Assembly: GCA_964034945.1 (NCBI GenBank)
Contig: OZ035964.1
Coordinates: 1,138,001 to 1,202,000, forward strand
DNA length: 64,000 nt
Direction of reading: 5' to 3'
Source: Chrysopilus asiliformis
Taxonomy: Eukaryota > Arthropoda > Insecta > Diptera > Rhagionidae
Both the position numbers and the translations under genes were made by a program. Shown here piece by piece: positions 47,701 to 58,393 of the stretch. The number at the start of each line of letters is the position of its first letter. The stretch's first letter is position 1. Under the pieces are notes generated by a model. That model worked only from the letters and a program-made list of their open reading frames with translations, ran no database searches and had not been told where the DNA came from.

Positions 47701-48984
47701 TACATTAAAATACAATTTAAATAATCATATTTTTAGAAGTTTTTCGTTTTACCAAAAAAAAAATATGTCACCCAAAAGAGGGAAGAAAAAAAAAACGCGT
47801 CTTTGTCACCCTCTCCTTCCTTAGAAGCCGCATTATGATTGTGTGAATTTTTTATTTTATGAGTTTTGAACGAAAAACTTAGAAGGAAAAATATTTACTT
47901 TGGTTCTAAAAAAAAGCTTCACAATAAAAAAACCGCTAAAATACTTACGGTATTTTTTCTAATAAACTGTCGAAATTTTTTTCATAAAATCTAAAAATAA
48001 AAAAAAAATCGATCACAATTTATTTAAATTCGAAAAAAGTTATGTGTCTTTCTATTTTTTTTTAAGGCGGCAACCCTAAAGTTCAATGACGTCGTATTTC
48101 GTGCGAGATCGTTTGCCGCCATTTCTCTCTGCCTTTCGGCTCCCGTGAAATTTATTTAGTTTGTCGGGGAAAAAACTTGAAATCAATCGTAATTTAGTAA
48201 ATAATTGTTAGTTAAGTGATTTTTGCATCATAAAGTGATAAAATGTCGTATTTCCAGGAGTTGGATTTATGCGAAATTCGTGTTTCAATTTTTCCCTTGA
48301 ATGTCAAATTTTTCTTGCAACCAAAAGTGGATTTTTTTGCAATATCAAGAAAAAAGGTTTAATTTAAATGAAATTCCAGTGCTTTTTGATAAATATTAGT
48401 GTTGAAAGTGATGAATATTTTTACAACAATTGTGAAATTCGTGAAATGTTGAAAAATCTGAGGGAAATTGGTTGTCTTTTTGTCGGTAGTGGTCGCTTTT
48501 CTTAAGTTCGCAATTTTATTGAAATTCCGGTGCTATTATAGCGAATTGCAAACAGATTCATTTAAAAAATATTCATTGAAAATCGGGGAATTAGTTTTCT
48601 GCAAGAAAATCACCGTTTGCGGTAAGTTTTTTTTTTGGAATTTTTTGATTTTATTCCATAAAAAAAAATCTGCGCCGCGGTTGCTATGGCAAAGAGACCG
48701 CCGCTGTGACACCTTGCAAAATTTGTATTTATTTCTTGTTTTGTTTTGTTCAAGTTGATTTGCAATTGGAAAATTCTTTTTAAATTTTCAAATTAGAAAA
48801 ATTCGAAAAACTAAAAGAAAAAACCTTTTTCCGATAAAAAAAATATTCTGGAAAACTTCCCAATAAGTTTTTTCTGGATATTTTCATAAAAACAAATTTT
48901 TTCCGGTAAAAAACTTGTCTGTGCGGGGTGGGTGAGGGGCGGGGCACACGCCAGATGAGCCCCAGCTGTGCGAGGAACATCTTG
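47701..48984. other. Intergenic; possible promoter-proximal region
   Basis: Around 48080-48150 the sequence is less A/T-rich (GACGTCGTATTTCGTGCG, GCCGCCATTTCTCTCTGCC). An ATG at 48243 opens 39 codons only. A donor-like GCGGTAAGT is at 48618. No gene can be supported. Confidence 0.35.
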
Positions 48985-49072
48985 GTGTGTGGTTATGTAA
49001 GTGCGTGTGGCTATGCAAGTGCGTGTGGTTATGCAAGTGCGTGTGGTTATGTAAGTGCATGTGGCTGTGGCT
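48985..49072 (+). repeat. 18-bp tandem repeat, about five copies
   Basis: GCGTGTGGTTATGTAAGT with C/T variation at two positions. Confidence 0.93.
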
Positions 49073-49154
49073 CAGCGGATGACGTCATCCACATCATGCA
49101 GCGCGCTAGGCCCATGTTACACACGGCAACTTTAGGCCCATGTTACACACGGCA

Positions 49155-50352
49155 ACTTTTTAAAAGATTTTATTTAGCTCGCTATCTTGTTTGTCTGTTT
49201 GTTTGTTTGTCGGGGTCAAATCTTGCAATCAAATTTTGACCCACTTCCACTCATCCGATTCACTTGAAATTTTGTACACTTATATAAGTCCGATGACAAT
49301 ACAATATTTTCTCTACTTCGTCCTTGTAAGGATAAGAGAAGGTCCTGTAAGGATAACGTGATTATCCTTTTCTCCAAATTTTCCGGAAAAAAAAATCTAT
49401 TCTGGGGTTTTTGGGGTCGCTGAATCCGAATCTGTCATCAAAAAGTCAGTAAGGATAACGGAAGGTCCTGTAAGGATAACGTGATTATCCTTTTCTCCAA
49501 ATTTTCCGGAAAAAATCTATTCTGGGGGTTTTTGGGGTCGCTGAATCCGAATCTGTCATTAAAAAGGCTGTAAGGATAACGGAAGGTCCTCTAAGGATAA
49601 CGTGGTTATCCTTTTCTCAAAATTTTCCGGAAAAAATCTATTCTGGGGTTTTTGGGGTCGCTGAATCCGAATCTGTCATCAAAAAGTCTGTAAGGATAAC
49701 GGAAGGTCCTGTAAGGATAACATGATTATCCTTTTCTCCAAATTTTCCGGAAAAAATCCATTCTGGGGTTTTCGGGGTCGCTGAATCCGAATCTGTCATT
49801 AAAAAGTCTGTAAGGATAACGAAAGGTCCTGTAAGGATAACGTGATTATCCTTTTCTCAAAATTTTCCGGAAAAAAATCTATTCTGGGGTTTTTGGGGTC
49901 GCTGAATCCGAATCTGTCATCAAAAAGTCTGTAAGGATAACGGAAGGTCCTGTAAGGATAACGTGATTATCCTTTTCTCCAAATTTTCCGGAAAAAAAAT
50001 CTATTCTGGGGGTTTTCGGGGTCGCTGAATACGATTCTCAAGTTAAAAAGCCTGTAAGGACATCTCAAATGTAAGGATATATATTCGAAGACTAAAAAGA
50101 ACAAAATAAAAAAAATAAAAAAAAAATTTTTAAAAAAAAGCTTTTATTAAAAAAGAATGCACTAAAAAGAAAAAAATAATTTTCTGGACGCTGTGTATCA
50201 CAAATATAAAAGCTTTTAAAAAGCGAGATAAAGCATAAAACAATAAAATAAACATTTATCTCGCTTTTTAAAAGCTTTTATATTTGTGATACACAGCGTC
50301 CAGAAAATTATTTTTTTCTTTTTAGTGCATTTTTTTAATAAAAGCTTTTTTA
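49155..50352 (+). mobile_element. Composite foldback element, copy 3 (six internal units)
   Basis: Begins TTTTAAAAGATTTTATTTAG and GTTTGTCTGTTTGTTTGTTT, then six about-120-bp units at 49327, 49451, 49569, 49689, 49809 and 49930 (GGAAGGTCCTGTAAGGATAA, TTTTTGGGGTCGCTGAATCC), then the foldback at about 50130-50345. It shows the uninterrupted version of the 6690 MITE target. Confidence 0.82.
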
Positions 50353-50368
50353 AAAAATTTTTTTTTTA

Positions 50369-50428
50369 AGTATAGGCGAGAGAAGTGAGGGGCCACCGCT
50401 TCCCTCACTTCTCTCGCCTATACTTAAG
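50369..50428. repeat. Hairpin in the right arm of the MITE
   Basis: AAGTATAGGCGAGAGAAGTG and its reverse complement, perfect over about 24 bp, around GGCCACCGCTTC. Confidence 0.85.
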
Positions 50429-50821
50429 AAAAGTCGCCGCTTAAAGTTGCCGTGTGTAACATAGGCCCTAGAAATTCCTTCGGTCGGAAACAGGGCTGGA
50501 AGGGTTCGAAAAAGCGTACTTCTGAGCCTGAAGTAGTTTAAATTATCCCGATTTTTAGACCGAATCGAATGCATGCAAAATTTTAGAAAGGTCCAATATA
50601 AAAAAAATTAGAAAATGCAAGACATACAAAAAAAATTCCCCTTAATTTTCCAAGATGTTTTTTTAAAATAGTAAAATCTTTTTCTGATGATTTTTAATCA
50701 GGAAAATTTGTGTCTGTATTTTGGGAGGTCATTTCTATGCGATAAAGGTTTTTTGTGAACCTTTGAGGACCTCTTCTACGCGGTAAAAAAGTTTCAAGAT
50801 TTTTTCGGGGATACAAAATTT

Positions 50822-50966
50822 TGAAAAATTCCTGATTTTTTTTGCCGTCTAAACAAGGCCTAGAAAACCAGAAAAAATTTTTGGGGCTTATCCGAGGCTT
50901 TCTACATACATGCTATTTTTTGGAGGCCTTGTTTAGACGGCAAAAAAAAATCGGGAATTTTTCAAG
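50822..50966. mobile_element. Foldback element, about 145 bp
   Basis: Left arm GAAAAATTCCTGATTTTTTT then GCCGTCTAAACAAGGCCT pairs with AGGCCTTGTTTAGACGGC and its continuation on the right (about 39 bp). The surrounding 50700-51120 is decayed satellite-like sequence. Confidence 0.75.
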
Positions 50967-51312
50967 ACATTTTCTAGGAGAGGCATTTTCTGGCGACGTT
51001 TTTCGAAGCTTTTTGTATGCGGCACGTTTTTGGGAAAAAAATTTCCAGCATTTTTCGAGACCTTTTCTGGCGAGAATTTTCTTGGTACGTTTTCTACGGG
51101 TCTTTTTTAGGCAGGAAATAATCATATCATCATACTAATATGAGGCGTTAAAAAAGTGGAAAAGCTTCAAAAAGAAGATGTTCTGTCGGAAAAGTTTTGA
51201 GAATTTCCAAAATAAGGCAAAAAAGAAGTGTGGCGGATTTTTATATTGTACTTAATTGTGCTAAATTTAATTAAATTTATTTCTAAAATATTTTATCATT
51301 GCTTCTTTGCAG

Positions 51313-52242
51313 AACACCATGGCCGAGTAGATTTTCAACGGGCGCTTTTCGTGATTTTCTTCAATCATTTTATAAAAAATTTCTACATTTCATCGGCGCG
51401 AAATTTATCAAAGGTAAGTGACAATTTCTTTTAAATTTTAAAAATTTCCTAAAATATTTAGATGTTTTTTTTGGAAATCGACAATTTTTTGAGCGAATTT
51501 TGTTTTTAAATTTCCAGACTTTGTTCCCGCTTTAATTTGTACATTTAGTTTCCTGATGGGAAAGTTTTTCCATTTCTGGCCGGTGTCCTTAGATATGGTG
51601 AGTATTTTTGTGAAAATCTTGTTTAAATTTCCCTTTCGAAAAATTGATTTTGACAACTTTTGGTACTAATACTAATTTTTTTCTCAAATTTAGCAGAATT
51701 TGCATAGCAGAACCGGCTGCAAGATATATTATGCAGTAAATTTAATGGTTTTCATTCTTGTCATCTGGGAAATCTTCTAAAGGTAAGTGAAAATTCAGTT
51801 TTTATTTCGATTTTTCTAAGTCCCTTTAATTTAATAAAAATATTTCCTCATTTCGCTTCTAGAAACTTAATCAGCATATTTTTCTTTAGACTTTCAGATG
51901 ATTTCCCAAACTTTCAACTCCTTGTTTTCGTTTAAACGCAGTTTTCTACATTCAAATCCTGGCGATTCAATGGTAAGCAGTTTTTTTGTGACCATTTTCT
52001 TTATTATTAAAATTTTCTCTACCATTTTCCAATTGTTTAGCAATCATTTTCGGTTAGTTTTCAATTTTAAAATTCTTTTCTTTTTTTTACAGCTGGATCA
52101 CAAGATGTGTGAAAAATATGTCCATACAAGCATGCAAAATGATTTTGACACATTCTGAAGCAAACTAATGCTTTTCGCTAAGTGTCCAAGCTAGACATAC
52201 CATCATCAATCAACATCCAAGTATCAACGCACTCAATAAAAG
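51313..52242 (+). ncRNA. Cluster of five tiny exons with strong splice sites
   Basis: Candidate exons 51313-51413, 51518-51597, 51694-51782, 51898-51972 and 52093-52242 (101, 80, 89, 75 and 150 nt) are each preceded by a pyrimidine-rich AG and followed by GTAAGTG, GTGAGT, GTAAGTG, GTAAGC and GTTAGT. Introns are 96-125 nt. No long ORF spans the exons. Two small ORFs cross junctions in phase: exon 2 to 3 (about 42 codons, ending LMVFILVIWEIF) and exon 4 to 5 (46 codons, MISQTFNSLFSF to QNDFDTF). AATAAA at 52235 could end the transcript. It may be a lncRNA, a smORF gene or the 5' UTR of a gene to the right. Upstream exons could be those near 43.6 or 48.6 kb. Confidence 0.45.
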
Positions 52243-52573
52243 GTTAGTGATTTTTCTATAATGGTTAGGATTAGATTTGAAGTAGGAAAAAGTCGCGCTT
52301 TTAATATTAATATTACACTTAATTGCTGCCCTTATATTTCTTTCATACTGTTTCGGTTCGTTTTAGATATAATTTCGGTTCGTTTAGATAATTTACCCTT
52401 CTAATTAATTGGCTAAAAAGTTTGTGGATTTCTTTTTTCTACTTTTGGATACATACTCATATTTACTTTGGCGTACAGAACTGTCTCGAATCCTTCTTCG
52501 TCCCGTCAAGTTCTTGACATCCGTCAAGTTAGCAAAACTAGGTTTAATTTAAAAAAAATGGGAAAAAGATAAT

Positions 52574-52693
52574 CACGTTATCCATACAGGATTTTCCCAC
52601 GTTATCCTTACAGGATCTTTTCACGTTATCCTTACAGGGTCTTCTCACGTTATCCTTACAGGATCTTCTCACGTTATCCTTACAGGATCTTTG
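52574..52693 (+). repeat. 24-bp tandem repeat, five copies
   Basis: CACGTTATCCTTACAGGATC plus TTTT/TTCT, an expansion of the conserved block of the 121-bp family. The flanking GGCGAAGTAGTGAAAATATT and AAGTCAATCGGA match the ends of the composite elements. Confidence 0.93.
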
Positions 52694-52805
52694 CAAGGGC
52701 GAAGTAGTGAAAATATTGTCATCGGACTTACGCAAGTGCGCGAAACTTCAAGTCAATCGGATGAATGGAAGTGGGTCAAAATTATATTATATTGATGTAT
52801 CCCTG

Positions 52806-52893
52806 ACAGACAAACTGACAGACTGACAGACTGACAGATTGACAGATTGACAGATTGACAGACTGACAGACTGACAGAAAGACAGACAGACAG
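52806..52893 (+). repeat. GACA/GACT microsatellite
   Basis: Imperfect CTGACAGA words directly after the preceding module, the same association as at 6.4 and 42.1 kb. Confidence 0.9.
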
Positions 52894-53866
52894 ATACGAA
52901 GTCAAGCTAAATTCAATCTTTTAAAAAATTGGCAGCAACGATTTTCTTGTTATTTCACGATTAATTCAATCGAAAGTTTTTCTAAATTCAGAAGTTGCAA
53001 TCAGTATGTATGAGTCTCACCGTATGTCAATTTTTGGTCGAAGCCGAACTTCGGTCTTCTAATTTCTTATCATTTCTAATATCTTGGACAAAAATGCTCC
53101 AATAAATTCTGAATGTGGTGTGTGAAACGAAATCTTACCGTGAAAAATTTTCTGCAAAAACGAGGTGCCGAAAACGAAAAGGATACGTTTTGGTGGTGAT
53201 GGAAAAATTCAATTTTTTTTATCATTCTAAACACACTGGTGTAATTCATTTTTGTGTGTGATGACGGGATCTTGGCGTTACAAACGGTAAGGCAAATTTA
53301 ATATACCCTTTGGTTTCACCATACGGGTATAAAAATGAAATTACATCGGATTCCTTTTTTTTGCCATGGCTGTGGGTGTTGCAAATCGTCCGCTACCAAT
53401 TGTAGAACGTAAATAAACGTTGTTTTCGGCATTCAAAAACGCAAAAAAAAATCCACATCGTCCCAATTATTTATTGTATTTCATTGTGGCATATGGTAGA
53501 TTCGGCGGTCAAATCGATAATTCATCACTACTTGCCCATCACTCTCGATGTCGTCGAAATCGCGAAATAAACCATCACCGCCAAAAATCAAATCCATTTT
53601 CTACATACACAAAAACCAATCACAGAATAATATAATCAATTCAATAAAAATCGACTACGCCAGTATTATATTATAGGTGAAGAAATCAAATTGACATAAA
53701 TTCGAGTACTAACATCGCTAGACCCTCGATTTTGAGGGTCTAGGAAATAATGAGTACCAGCTAATACTCCGTACCAAAGTCCGTACTAAGGCGCGCTAGT
53801 ACTTGGTGAAGAAATGACTTGATACCAATTTGAGTACCAAATTTTGGTCTAATACCGGTAATAGCG

Positions 53867-53920
53867 TTAGTACTCTGTGAAGAAATCGGCCGTACGGCCA
53901 ATTTCTTCACAGAGTACTAA
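53867..53920. repeat. Near-perfect 54-bp palindrome
   Basis: Arms of 27 bp (TTAGTACTCTGTGAAGAAAT then GGCCGT, mirrored) with one mismatch. GTGAAGAAAT occurs five times around it in both orientations, and TAGTAC/GAGTAC words are dense from 53700 to 54040, which suggests a larger decayed foldback element. In unit B this palindrome is split at its centre. Confidence 0.9.
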
Positions 53921-54079
53921 AGTGGAGTCTAGCTAGTCCAGGTACTAGCTCTGATACTCGGTACCAACGAAAAGTTAGTACTTGTGCATTTCTTCACATA
54001 GCTAGTACCGGAGCTAAATTCATCAGCCGGTACTAGCGGCAAATACGTCTAAAACTAAGCTAATAATTTTTATTGTTTT

Positions 54080-56204
54080 TTATATGTTGGTTTTGAGCTT
54101 TTTGTTCCGAAAAAGAAGATTGCATTCCATAGGCACCCGCCATGGTACACGAAATTTTTATCAAGAGTAAAAAACTCCAAACGCAAAGCTTATAAATTGT
54201 ACGTTCGCACTAGACTTAATATACATTATCAAACGTACTCGTATTTGCGCAAAAGATTTGCTGCTATTCAGAAGTCAAATTACAAATCTTATTTATTAGA
54301 TCTTCAAAACAATCTAGTCTCTGATCCGTCCAAATTTTGGAACTTCGTTAACTTAAAAAAAAAGTCATCTGGCTACCCTAAAAGAATGTTTCTTGATGAG
54401 ACAGTTGCGAATTGTGAGAAAGATATTTTGAATCTATTCGCTGATTTTTTCCAGAGTGTCTACGTTGATCCTCCGGACGATAATTCTATAAATTTATCAT
54501 TATGTGAAAACATTGTTAATATTGGATCAATTGAACTAGATGTTGACTCTGTTCTTACCGAGTTGAATGGTTTAAATGTTAAGAAGGGGGCTGGGCCTGA
54601 TCTTGTTTCTCCTTTCATTCTTAAGAATTGTGCCGAAAGTCTGTGCTATCCATTGACCACAATATTTAATTATTCTTTGCGTTTAGGTCAGTTTCCCTCT
54701 GCCTGGAAAACTTCCTATATAACACCTGTTTTTAAAAGTGGTAGTAAGAATAATATAAAAAATTATCGCCCGATCGCGATTCTTCCCACTGTCGCCAAAT
54801 TATTCGAAAAACTCGTGTGCAATGTTTTAACTGCCACGCTTAAGCAACACATATCCATCCATCAGCACGGATTCGTTAAAGGTCGATCAAGGAGCCGCTC
54901 CATTGCCATGACTTTTTCCCATGACAAAAAAATGCAGGAAACTAGAGCAAGATAGACTTATGTAGATCTAAAAAGGAATGACTGAATACAAGGTAAACGT
55001 TTTCCCTTCCAGTTTAACAACTTTATAGCAATCATAGCAAACCTTATGCTATGAATATAATGTTCAAATTGGCATGGTAACAAAGCTTTTGACTATGCAT
55101 GCGAAGGAGAAAAAGCTTTTAAAATGACATCACGCTATAATAACAGTTTCAAGGACAAGGGACAAATGTGATTGCAGTAGAAATCGCCATAACATCGCCA
55201 TAAAATCGCCATAACAAAAGAGGGGAAATTATTTTTGCATTTGCCGACAAATTTTTGCAGTTGATTCTTATCTCCCTTTCTCGCCAAGGTATCTTCACAT
55301 AAATGTGTCTCATTTTTTTGTCATGGGAAAGAGTCATGGCAATGGAGCGGCTCCTTCAACTGCAACAAATTTAGTTGAATTTACAAATTATTGCCAGTAT
55401 AAAATAGAAGATGCTCACCAAGTTGATGCCATATATACGGATTTTTCAAAAGCGTTTGATCGTGTTCAACATAAGATTTTATTGAAAAAACTCGCAATAT
55501 TGGGAATACATTCTAGTCTTCTTTGTTGGTTATCGTCTTATTTATCTTCTCGCATGCAATGTGTAAAAATTTTTAATTTATTTTCACGATTCTTTGTAGT
55601 TCGTTCTGGTGTCCCGCAAGGGAGTCATCTTGGCCCCCTTTTATTTATTTTATTTACTAATGACCTGTGTAACGTCCTTAAATCGTCTAAATGTTTGCTG
55701 TATGCTGACGATCTGAAAGTTTTTCGAGTCGTAGACAGCTTTCAAGATTCTGATTTGTTGCAGAGTGATTTGAATGCACTGTCTGATTGGTGTGTAAAAA
55801 ATTACATAACTTTAAACGTCTCTAAATGCTTTTCCATGTCACTCCATCGAAAGCTCAAGCCCGTACTTTTCGATTATAAAATTAGCAATATAACAATTAA
55901 TAGAGTTAATGCGATCAAAGATCTTGGGGTGGTGTTTGATATCAAACTAACGTTCAATAATCACATCGATTATATTACTTCAAAAGCGAACGGACTTTTA
56001 GGTTTTATTATGCGTTTTTCCCGTGATCTAACTAATCCTTATGCGCTGAAAAGTATTTTTATAACTATTGTAAGGCCAATATTGGAATATGCGTGTATTG
56101 TTTGGAGTCCCAATTATGAAGTTCACATTAAGCGAATAGAATCCATCCAAAAAAGATTTCTGCGATTTGCACTTCGCCGTCTAGTTGGTCAGATACGTAT
56201 CTAG
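54080..56204 (+). pseudogene. LINE reverse transcriptase, copy A, interrupted
   Basis: Left part (to 54889): endonuclease-RT linker (PPWYTKFLSRVKNSKRKAYK), RT motifs KKGAGPDLVSPFILK and NYRPIAILPTVAKLFEKLV, then HGFVKGRS where the MITE enters. Right part (from 55356): DFSKAFDRVQHKILL, SGVPQGSHLGPLLF, catalytic LLYADDLKVF and the thumb region. A one-base deletion near 56185 relative to copy B and stops just after end the frame; a C-terminal piece (LINLDTLGFRRDLLRTMF) follows in another frame. Jockey-group affinity is inferred. Not functional. Confidence 0.88.
54890..55355. mobile_element. MITE, 466 bp, TCA duplication, inside the LINE (copy A)
   Basis: Terminal inverted repeats of about 45 bp (AGGAGCCGCTCCATTGCCAT ...) end in CATGACAAAAAAATG-type sequence. 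TCA is duplicated at 54887-54889 and 55356-55358. The interior has a run of ATCGCCATAACATCGCC words. No transposase. Confidence 0.92.
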
Positions 56205-56865
56205 GTGTACATTGATTAACCTTGACACGTTAGGTTTTCGTCGTGATTTGTTACGTACCATGTTTCTTTTTAATGTTATGTTAGGAATTATTGACTCCCC
56301 TGTAATTTTGTCAAAAATTGGTTTTAACGTCCCCTCTAAGTTCTCTAAGATCTCACCCCTTTCTAAACGTACCGTTCCATAGGACTGTTTACGGAACTAA
56401 CGAGCCTATTAGCAATATGTGCCAGTTGTTCAACAATTGGTCAATGTTTTTTGATTTTAACATGTCTCGTGCTATGTTTCGTAAAAGAATCATTTTAAGT
56501 AAATTGTAGTTTTGATTTTGTTTTTCTGATGCACTATATATTTTATCTATTTTTTTATTGTAATTTTGCTTTTATTTATTTTTCTTTAATATTATTTTTC
56601 TTAAATCTATTGTATTTGTTGGAATCTGCCTGTTTTAGGATTTTTGTACCTGTTGGCTATGAAATTAATAATAATAATACGTCTAAAACCGATTTTGACA
56701 CTATTTTGACATTTGAATTTGAAATATTATTGTTCGCCGTGAATTTCCGTGAATTTGTGTACGTTATTTTTTCAATAAATAAAATATTATTGTTCGCTGT
56801 GTTCCGTGAATTTTCCGTGAAGTTCCAATCGTATTATTTTCCGGCAGAAGCTGAAGAATATCAAA

Positions 56866-57291
56866 ATGGAGAACGTTACAAGGAAAAGCAGTACAAGGAA
56901 AAGCAGTACAAGGAAAAGACTGTCCCATTTCCCAGTAATCTCAAGGAGAGACATCCTCTTCATGAGGCCGATTACAAAAGTAGGATTAAGTGAAGAGATT
57001 GTTGAGCGTCTCAAGAATTGTGAGGGAGGCAATCGGAAAAAGGGGAGGGAACATCCTGAAGACGTTAACCCCGGAGATGCATTACTAAAGATTAAAAAGG
57101 AGAAGCGGAAGAAGAAAGAGAACATTTCATCTCCAAGCAGTAGTCCGCTTCGAAACGGAGTGAAGCCCAAGAGAACGATTTATCTTGGATCAAAACTCTT
57201 TGATTTCACTAGGCTACATTATAGTTTAAAATTACATCTAATGAAATATCTTTGTAATGTTCGCGTTTTAATTTCAAATAAATGCCTATAA
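56866..57291 (+). CDS. Hypothetical 141-codon ORF, unit A
   Basis: ATG in a good context (ATCAAAATGG). Basic, Lys/Arg-rich (KKEKRKKKEN) with a Ser/Pro stretch (SSPSSSPLRNG). It starts within three copies of a 15-bp repeat (AGGAAAAGCAGTACA), also open in a second frame. The final 40 codons are A/T-rich like a 3' UTR. No family recognised; it might be the start of an ORF1 of a second element. The minus-strand 127-codon frame is its shadow. Confidence 0.25.
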   Translation: MENVTRKSSTRKSSTRKRLSHFPVISRRDILFMRPITKVGLSEEIVERLKNCEGGNRKKGREHPEDVNPGDALLKIKKEKRKKKENISSPSSSPLRNGVKPKRTIYLGSKLFDFTRLHYSLKLHLMKYLCNVRVLISNKCL

Positions 57292-58248
57292 GTTTATGTT
57301 ACGCTAATTTTTACCTTTTCGAACCCCATTCCCACTACTTGTCACGCTTTTAGGTGCTGGCGCTAGAGTCTCACCGTATGTCAATTTTTGGTCGAAGCCG
57401 AACTTCGGTCTTCTAATTTCTTATCATTTCTAATATCTTGGACGAAAATGCTCCAATAAATTCTGAATGTAGTGTGTGAAACGAAATCTTACCGTGAAAA
57501 ATTTTCTGCAAAAACGAGGTGCCGATAACGAAAAGGATACGTTTTGGTGGTGATGGAAAAATTCAATTTTTTTTATCATTCTAAACACACTGGTGTAATT
57601 CATTTTTGTGTGTGATGACGGGATCTTGGCGTTACAAACGGTAAGGCAAATTTAATATACCCTTTGGTTTCACCATACGGGTATAAAAATGAAATTACAT
57701 CGGATTCCTTTTTTTTGCCATGGCTGTGGGTGTTGCAAATCGTCCGCTACCAATTGTAGAACGTAAATAAACGTTGTTTTCGGCATTCAAAAACGCAAAA
57801 AAAAAATCCACATCGTCCCAATTATTTATTGTATTTCATTGTGGCATATGGCAGATTCGGCGGTCAAATCGATAATTCATCACTACTTGCCCATCACTCT
57901 CGATGTCGTCGAAATCGCGAAGTAAACCATCACCGCCAAAAATCAAATCCATTTTCTACATACACAAAAACCAATCACAGAATAATATAATCAATTCAAT
58001 AAAAATCGACTACGCCAGTATTATATTATAGGTGAAGAAATCAAATTGGCATAAATTCGAGTACTAACATCGCTAGACCCTCGATTTTGAGGGTCTAGGA
58101 AATAATGAGTACCAGCTAATACTCCGTACCAAAGTCCGTACTAAGGCGCGCTAGTACTTGGTGAAGAAATGACTTGATACCAATTTGAGTACCAAATTTT
58201 GGTCTAATACCGGTAATAGCGTTAGTACTCTGTGAAGAAATCGGCCGT

Positions 58249-58346
58249 TAGCCTTGCATTTTACGAGAAACGGAACTGTGCAAAATTTCTAGTCTCTAGC
58301 TCAATCCGTGCGCCCGCAATCCGCGCCACAGACGGACGGACGGACG

Positions 58347-58393
<47 letters not shown>

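Larger units (their letters stand above)
49109..50467. mobile_element. MITE interrupted by composite element copy 3
   Basis: Left end GGCCCATGTTACACACGGCA and right end (reverse complement GGCCTATGTTACACACGGCA) with CTA on both sides (49106-49108, 50468-50470). The right arm holds a hairpin (50369-50428). The left arm stops after GGCAACTTT where the composite element begins, and the left end is partly repeated at 49134. Without the insert it would be a small palindromic MITE. Confidence 0.78.
54056..56678 (+). mobile_element. 5'-truncated non-LTR retrotransposon (LINE), copy A
   Basis: Bounded by an 11-bp direct repeat ACGTCTAAAAC (54045-54055 and 56679-56689). The 3' end is a short TAA repeat tail (AATAATAATAAT), as in jockey/I-like LINEs. 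The 5' end lacks the endonuclease. Contains reverse transcriptase sequence, interrupted by a 466-bp MITE. Confidence 0.9.
53012..57365 (+). repeat. Macro-repeat unit A (about 4.35 kb, X-Y)
   Basis: The part before the palindrome centre (X, 53012-53893) recurs at 57366-58248 and 63132-64000; the part after it (Y, 53894-57365) recurs at 59658-63131. Y of units A and B differ at only about four places in 3.47 kb. X of unit A differs from the other two X copies at about six or more sites, whereas those two look identical. Confidence 0.92.

Noticed and set aside
56787..57170. 127-codon minus-strand frame, also at 62553-62936
   Set aside because: It lies opposite the Lys/Arg-rich ORF; Phe/Leu-rich content is what the complement of AAG/AGA codons gives.
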